A DNA stretch of 64,000 bases, from the NCBI RefSeq assembly GCF_030065675.1, contig NZ_JASJDK010000004.1, forward strand, positions 53,329 through 117,328, given 5' to 3'. This document shows positions 60,001 to 64,000 of this stretch, piece after piece. How positions within the stretch are numbered: position 1 is the stretch's first letter; each line of letters opens with the position of its first letter. The position numbers were made by a program, and so were the translations under genes. The notes beneath the pieces were generated by a model. That model did not search any database, had not been told where the DNA came from, and saw only the letters and a program-made list of their open reading frames with translations. Origin of the DNA: Mastigocoleus sp. MO_188.B34 (GTDB lineage: Bacteria > Cyanobacteriota > Cyanobacteriia > Cyanobacteriales > Nostocaceae).

Positions 60001-60487
60001 CATAGCTAACTAATACCAAAAAAGAAACTATTATTGCGAGCAATGCCAAAATTTGGAGATACCAATAATTTTGGTTTTGATTCTTTTTACTTCGATTTTT
60101 TCTACTTAAAAGCTCTAAAATTATTCCAATAAGTGTAAATTTTAATGCCAAAGTTAGTTCCATGGTTGATGAAGTTTGAAAACTCTTATCCCATGTCCAT
60201 GGCAAATCAATACTTTGAGTTGGGTTAAACAGATATTGAACAATAGAAAATAAAGCTATTGTTAAAACTCCACAGGCAGAAAATCTAGCAATCTTTCTCA
60301 ACAATAGCTGCGATCGAGAAACCTTAAGCAAAGATAAATAGAGTTTTCCGCCTATTGTTCGCTTTGTCGGAGTTTCCCATAACCACCCATCAACAGTAAG
60401 TTTACTCTTGGAGGTGACAACGGATAGCCACAGCAAGATACCGGACAACATAAAACAAAGTGCTATATCCTGTTTTATTGTCACCAT
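57050..60487 (-). CDS. Membrane hybrid histidine kinase (PAS-PAS-GAF-HK-REC)
   Basis: Sensor kinase, 1145 residues. Several membrane helices at about 5-270 (no MASE domain assigned), PAS (about 285-405), PAS (about 410-540), GAF (about 555-705), HisKA with His736 (LSHELRSPLN), HATPase (N853, DTGIGI, GLGLGLAIV) and a C-terminal REC with Asp1060 (VLVSDIRMMDGDG). GGAGG at 60494-60498 is 6 nt before the ATG at 60487, so I prefer it to the ATG at 60493. The opening MVTIKQDIALCFML matches what is normally the second part of the membrane domain in related kinases, so an N-terminal helix may be missing. Confidence 0.9.
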   Translation of the reverse strand: MVTIKQDIALCFMLSGILLWLSVVTSKSKLTVDGWLWETPTKRTIGGKLYLSLLKVSRSQLLLRKIARFSACGVLTIALFSIVQYLFNPTQSIDLPWTWDKSFQTSSTMELTLALKFTLIGIILELLSRKNRSKKNQNQNYWYLQILALLAIIVSFLVLVSYAYQVKRLDGRVAYASMVLGTVVGFAVFCAGILSARADLGIMRLITKNTDESSLIRRLLVLTAVTPVGAGWLILQGYHAKMYEAEFAISLVIATIIFVFTLLIWQYAIQIERIIHQCDLLKGEVQSEQENKAKLKTLVGANIMGILFSDSNGAIEQANTEFLRIIGYKHSDIIAGTINWQKLTPPEYLNLDRQRLNEAREKGVCTPYEKEFIRKDGAYIPVLINHVRQGTSKNKFVTFVFDLSEKKKAQATLKHRQKWLEDLLNLMPIPLLLIEPKTAKIIFANQAAEKFVIHGFLNFHLNSKNTSEYYFTDVFGNSIPPEETPGFQIVSGKKLDGLEINWHTPEDIQSLMIYADTLPAIDGHNSTGVVFIQDITKFKQTEKALSLDDQKLKFLAETSSNLLFKQEPKEFINQLFFKLTELIDLDAYFYYAVDDKSQILHLLSHSGISTEIAEEIDNLPIDRGIYGTVAKQRDTIVLDCVQTGTEIETEQLRQIGIKSGYIYPLIIQNKLLGILVLSSYSSSNFQPDELVMMQTVCDQITVAMERLQLINCHQQQIEQLKATNRFKDDFLAVLSHELRSPLNAILGWAQLLRSRQHLDPKKKAQALEIIERNAKTQTQLVEDLLDVSRALRGKLCLRVEDCNLVTIIQRVVKTLSVAAQAKKIQVKTILEDDIRTIPGDSDRLEQIIWNLLSNAIKFTPQGGKVTIELSQIKVSESLVIGQKDVLSFQEEELPVTEYIQIQVIDTGIGISRERLPHIFELFYQGDISISRSYGGLGLGLAIVRHLVELHGGVINVENRSDIKGTIFSVKLPLLPRKKDQVNERDTCISDRSLAVTYCNSSFVSSYLKELKVLVVDSESESRELIYTILRKYQAIVRTVDSVSEAVQLLRHWRAEVLVSDIRMMDGDGLTLLQKLRDRKLVDNNLPKANVVSDIPAAALTMSCKAEDRIRALEEGYQLHLPKPVDPTELATVVATLAKRAKNNNR

Positions 60488-60526
60488 AATCATCCTCCAA
60501 TCACTTGGAATAACTTAAACTTCAAG

Positions 60527-60690
60527 TTAAGCTTCAACTTAAAAACTTCACCTTACAAACTTCACCTTACAAAGTTAAGACTAAAAACTTTAAATTAAAA
60601 ACTTTAAATTAAAAATTTAAAATTAAAAATTTAAAATTACAAACTTAAAATCATAAACTTAAAATCATAAATCTCAAATCATAAACTTAC
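60527..60690. repeat. A/T-rich tandem repeats upstream of the hybrid kinase
   Basis: Imperfect units of about 14 bp, such as AAACTTCACCTTAC, AAACTTTAAATTAA and AAACTTAAAATCAT, over about 160 bp. Same style as 11340-11430, 12405-12500 and 21545-21605. The wider gap 60488-61087 otherwise shows only a REP-like block at about 60735-60820. Confidence 0.75.
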
Positions 60691-61087
60691 ACTTGCATAC
60701 CCAAATTAGTTATCTATAAATCCTAAATAGTTAAAAGCGAACGCTAGGGCGCATGCTGTTCGGGTAATTGTAATTCTCGAAGGGAAAGGATCTGAATTCC
60801 GTCGAGGCAAGCGATTAGCGTGTGACATCAAATATCTTTGTTAACGCATCTATCTATCGCCGTAAACTAAAGTGTTTTTGGTAAATATCTACCGTTTAAC
60901 ACCTGTATTATATTTTACGTAACACCCAGTTCTACATCTACCTATATGCATATTTTCGATTATTGATGTTAGGACTCTGAATTTTTAGTTGTAAGTTAAT
61001 TACTAATACCACTAAGTATAGCTTTGGAATAATATATTTCGTCCTAACACCAGTAATTAATGCGACTCATAACGAACTAAAATTGTG

Positions 61088-61858
61088 TTAAGAAAATAAC
61101 TTAAACCGCATCAATTGTGTTTCTATGGCTTCTGGCAAAGTTTTATTTAATTCCTTACTATTTTTAAACTGTAGAATCTGAGTTTGAGGTAAATCAAATG
61201 GAATTTTTCCTGAGAATTCTGGACGTTGCATTTGAACCATTAAGATTTGTTCGATACGTTTACTTTGAATCGCATAACCAATTTCTATACAAACATTAGG
61301 ACTAGGAATTAATTGAACTTTTTCCTGTGTTTCTAACTTTGTAATTGGCGTCACATCAGCAATAAATAGCAAACTTTTCCGGATTTTTCGTAACTTGGTT
61401 CGGTTAAGTCTTGTAGGATTATCTTTTGGTCGAGGCGATTCCACCAAAGAAATTGGTAAACGCGATCGCAAATTCAATTTTTCTAGACTTTTAAGTAATC
61501 CATCTCGTAGCGAGTCAGCTGCTACTTCAAACTCATTTTGCGAGGAGTAGAAAATAATTGGTTCTAACTGTGATAAGACCGATTGCTTAGTAAAATAAAT
61601 TTCGTGACTAATTAAATCAATATTAGATACGCAATAACTACCACTACCCTCAATGTAGAATTCTATATTTTCTCCATCCAGATAACGCCAGAACCAAGCT
61701 GATTTTTTGATTTCCTGGCTATCTTCCAAAAAGTCTGCTCTCAACCCTGATTTCAAAAGACTTTTCTTGCTCAAACGAATATCTGGAGGACGTTTTTCCA
61801 ACTCTTGAATTGGCTCATAGTCTTGAAGATACCACCCTCTCAGAGCAATGATCGACAT
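61088..61858 (-). CDS. Protein with C-terminal TIR/nucleoside deoxyribosyltransferase-like domain
   Basis: 256 residues. The C-terminal half (about 95-235) has a pattern LLFIADVTPI ... PSPNVCIEIGYAIQSKRIEQILMV ... GKIPFDLPQTQILQF that resembles nucleotide-binding TIR-like or NDT-like domains of bacterial immune and nucleotide-hydrolase proteins. The N-terminal half (1-95) is not recognised. No membrane helix. No partner sensor (CD-NTase, Argonaute or STAND protein) is next to it. NAD-hydrolase activity is an untested inference. Confidence 0.6.
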   Translation of the reverse strand: MSIIALRGWYLQDYEPIQELEKRPPDIRLSKKSLLKSGLRADFLEDSQEIKKSAWFWRYLDGENIEFYIEGSGSYCVSNIDLISHEIYFTKQSVLSQLEPIIFYSSQNEFEVAADSLRDGLLKSLEKLNLRSRLPISLVESPRPKDNPTRLNRTKLRKIRKSLLFIADVTPITKLETQEKVQLIPSPNVCIEIGYAIQSKRIEQILMVQMQRPEFSGKIPFDLPQTQILQFKNSKELNKTLPEAIETQLMRFKLFS

Positions 61859-62168
61859 AAGGCGCTGTTTATGACGAATTCAATTTAACTTTGTACAAGC
61901 TTACACCCAGCCGGACTCCCTTGAACAACCATAATCAAGTAAATACTCAACTGCGTGCTCAGTCATTATATGCTTTGATAATTTATTCTTCTGTAATTTA
62001 TTCTTTTTCAGTAGTTGGGAACTGCAATGAGTATCAGAAACGTCATAAGCAACTGACAAGGGAAAAAACATTAGTGGCATTTTTTTGCCTTGCGCTTTTT
62101 ATTACCTCTTCCCATTCCGGGGTAACGTAGTTAACAATGGGTTGATATGTTTCCAATAATTCAACCTT
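61859..62168. other. Intergenic region before the small conserved gene
   Basis: 310 bp, divergent. A 79-codon frame (61891-62130) has no recognised features and I do not accept it. Promoters for both flanking genes are expected. Confidence 0.55.
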
Positions 62169-62423
62169 ATGCCTAGAAAACCTAGTGAATACTTAGTGCA
62201 CATGATACTTGAAGGCGGACATAAAGAAGAGGTTCGTTTTCCCACAATTCAAGAATTTCAAAAGTGGTATAGTGGGGAGCTTGTACCAAAATCAGCTTCC
62301 AACGACTTCATCAGCGTGCCAATCAAAAACATTCAGGGAGAGTATATGGTTATACGTCCATCCCGAGTATTAGGGTTGCGAGTAGAACCAATATTTAGTT
62401 CTAGTGTAGAAAGATTTACATAA
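62169..62423 (+). CDS. Conserved-looking hypothetical protein, 84 aa
   Basis: Function unknown. Small, basic and soluble: EYLVHMILEGGHKEEVRFPTIQEFQKW with a PIKNIQGEYMVIRPSRV strand-turn-strand; the pattern looks like a compact conserved fold found in cyanobacteria. ATG start. The mltA gene begins 16 bp after its stop, so they are probably co-transcribed. Confidence 0.72.
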   Translation: MPRKPSEYLVHMILEGGHKEEVRFPTIQEFQKWYSGELVPKSASNDFISVPIKNIQGEYMVIRPSRVLGLRVEPIFSSSVERFT

Positions 62424-62439
62424 CTTCCATAAAAAATCT

Positions 62440-63717
62440 ATGAAGAAAATGTTTGCTTTGGTCTCTTTGAGTCTGGGAATTACTCTTGTAAATCCTGTTT
62501 TTTCGGCATCCGCACAGGTGCGACTACCCAGGAGATTACCGCGTCCATTACCAGTACCGAGTCAGCCACAGGAGTGGTCACCCCAAATACCAAGCAAACT
62601 AGAAACACCACCACCAGCCCTCAAGCCAATGGATATGGATTTTGAATGCCGTCCCCGACATGCTTGCTTGGGTTGGGATTCTCAATTATTTTGGGGTAGA
62701 TTTGGCAAAACTGCCGATCGCTGGTCTATGGTAAGGTCTATCAACCACAGTTTACGCTATCTCAAAACTCCCACAGCGGCTAGGGTTTATGCTGATTATC
62801 CCATAGAAGGAATTACCCTCGAACGGGTACGTCGAAGTTTACTACGTTTTCGCCAACTATTACTAAAGTCCAGAACTCCCACACAGTTACAAGATGCTGT
62901 TCGTCGGGAATTTGAGTTTTATAAGTCTATCGGCAATGATGGTCAAGGCACTGTTAAGTTCACCTCTTACTACGAACCGATATATGAAGCAAGTCGTCAG
63001 CGAACATCTGTTTATAAATATCCTTTATATAGACTACCACCAGATTTTGAACAATGGCCCCAACCCCATCCCAAACGTTTAGAACTGGAAGGTAAAGATG
63101 GTTTATTGGGGGATAATAGTCCCCTCAAAGGTTTAGAGTTATTTTGGTTCCGCAATCGTTTAGATGCATATCTGGTACATATTCAAGGTTCAGCAAAGTT
63201 AAAGTTAACGGACGGTACCACAACATCAGTCGGTTACGCAAATGGAACCCAATATCCTTGGACGAGTATTGGTAAGGAATTACTTAAAGATGGGAGAATT
63301 ACTCGCAAAAGTGCTTCGATGCCGGGTATTTTACGTCACTTTCAATTAAATCCAGAGGATATGGATGAGTATTTACCCCGTTGGGAACGTTTTGTATTTT
63401 TTAGGGACAAAGGTAATACACCGGCTATAGGTAGCATAGGTGTTCCGGTAACTGCAGATCGTTCCATTGCTACAGATAAATCGATTATGCCCCCTGGTGC
63501 TTTAGCAATTATTAATTCTTCATTCCCTTATCCAACGAAAGAGGGAGGATTAACTTATCGTCGGGTGAGTCGCTTTGTAATGGATCAGGATACCGGTAGC
63601 GCAATCAAAGGTCCAGGACGAGTAGATTATTTTGCTGGTCGTGGAAAAATTGCTGGCGATCGCGCCGGGGTTACTGGTGGTCCCGGAACTTTATATTATC
63701 TATTGCTTAAAGAATAA
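62440..63717 (+). CDS. mltA: Murein transglycosylase A (MltA)
   Basis: Lytic transglycosylase that cleaves peptidoglycan glycan strands to 1,6-anhydromuropeptides in the periplasm. 425 residues. Signal peptide (about 1-26, ending SASA) without a lipobox Cys, followed by a Pro-rich linker (30-65), MltA barrel domain (about 140-330, with TSYYEPIYEASR and LVHIQGSAKLKLTDG) and the C-terminal 3D domain including the catalytic Asp in GRVDYFAGRG. Length and domain order match MltA. Co-transcribed with the small upstream gene. Confidence 0.93.
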   Translation: MKKMFALVSLSLGITLVNPVFSASAQVRLPRRLPRPLPVPSQPQEWSPQIPSKLETPPPALKPMDMDFECRPRHACLGWDSQLFWGRFGKTADRWSMVRSINHSLRYLKTPTAARVYADYPIEGITLERVRRSLLRFRQLLLKSRTPTQLQDAVRREFEFYKSIGNDGQGTVKFTSYYEPIYEASRQRTSVYKYPLYRLPPDFEQWPQPHPKRLELEGKDGLLGDNSPLKGLELFWFRNRLDAYLVHIQGSAKLKLTDGTTTSVGYANGTQYPWTSIGKELLKDGRITRKSASMPGILRHFQLNPEDMDEYLPRWERFVFFRDKGNTPAIGSIGVPVTADRSIATDKSIMPPGALAIINSSFPYPTKEGGLTYRRVSRFVMDQDTGSAIKGPGRVDYFAGRGKIAGDRAGVTGGPGTLYYLLLKE

Positions 63718-64000
63718 TTTTGTTTTGAAGTTCAACAGCGTTGGGAGTGTGGGGGTGTGGGAAGTGTGGGGAGTGTGGGAAGTGTGGGAAGAGAGTAAAA
63801 ATGTTCTAACCTGACAACCCAATCGAAAAAGTTTTGTTTTTTTCAGGACGCGATTTTTTGCGTCCTCTATTATTTTTGATTTTTATTTATTCTCCTAATC
63901 CCCAATTCCCAGTCGCCAGTCCCCATATGCCGCGAGGCGGCACGCAGTGCTTATGGCTCTTAGCGGAGCGTGACGCCAGTCATACGCCACGCTTCCGCTA
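63718..64000. repeat. Repeat-rich tail of the window
   Basis: GTGTGGGA/GTGGGGA tandem units (about 63748-63792), a small hairpin AGGACGC (63845-63851)/GCGTCCT (63860-63866) followed by a T-rich stretch that could terminate mltA, and REP-like GC-rich units (63925-64000, GCCGCGAGGCGGCACG, CTCTTAGCGGAGCGTG). No gene. Confidence 0.65.

Noticed and set aside
61891..62130. 79-codon plus-strand frame
   Set aside because: No conserved features; lies in the divergent promoter region.

Overview
The window reads as chromosomal DNA of a filamentous, probably heterocyst-forming cyanobacterium (Nostocales-like). The evidence is the photosystem II genes psbB and psbT, a phylloquinone-type MenG methyltransferase, the RuBisCO assembly factor Raf1, a cyanoglobin, many copies of the HIP1 octamer GCGATCGC, and intergenic heptanucleotide tandem repeats of the STRR type. 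Gene density is moderate. Intergenic DNA is long, AT-rich and full of repeats. I saw no rRNA, convincing tRNA, CRISPR array, transposase or prophage.

Layout. 0.2-3 kb: peptide-type ABC permease and substrate-binding lipoprotein (minus strand). 3.7-8.3 kb: a small cyanobacterial gene, then psbB, psbT and ribosomal protein S1 (plus). 8.4-9.5 kb: a TPR protein. 10.8-15.3 kb: a four-gene minus-strand cluster (alpha-oxoamine synthase, GNAT-fold acyltransferase-like protein, NAD(P)-dependent reductase, di-iron hydroxylase) that resembles a bacterial ceramide/sphingolipid pathway. 17.2-20.6 kb: MFS transporter, secreted TPR protein, CapA-like protein. 20.8-27 kb: GH3-type acyl-adenylating enzyme plus two Fe(II)/2-oxoglutarate oxygenases, divergent from a DevC/DevA-type ABC exporter. 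27.3-34 kb: inositol-monophosphatase-family enzyme, a hypothetical gene and a 1700-residue CheB-CheR-PAS-GAF-histidine kinase-REC protein whose GAF domain has the two-cysteine signature of a cyanobacteriochrome. 34-37.5 kb: haemagglutinin-type exoprotein and a small Cys-rich peptide gene. 38.5-43.8 kb: DUF445 protein, menG, REC-GAF regulator, raf1 and a candidate small RNA. 44.3-48.4 kb: small hypothetical genes, a luciferase-like flavin oxidoreductase and a possible CHAT-module pair. 49.4-56.7 kb: cysK, TauE/SafE permease, glbN, DUF2079 protein and a GT4 glycosyltransferase. 57-63.7 kb: membrane hybrid histidine kinase, a TIR/deoxyribosyltransferase-like protein, a small conserved gene and mltA.

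How the genes fit together. Housekeeping photosynthesis and translation genes (psbB/psbT/S1, raf1, menG, cysK) alternate with accessory blocks. The two most unusual blocks are the ceramide-like locus at 10.8-15.3 kb and the predicted light-sensing CheB/CheR hybrid kinase at 28.9-34 kb. The GH3/dioxygenase/exporter group at 20.8-27 kb looks like a small-molecule or lipid-conjugate pathway with unknown product. Repeats (covarying palindromes, STRRs, REP-like GC-rich blocks and about 14-bp tandem repeats) fill most gaps and in places run into annotated reading frames.
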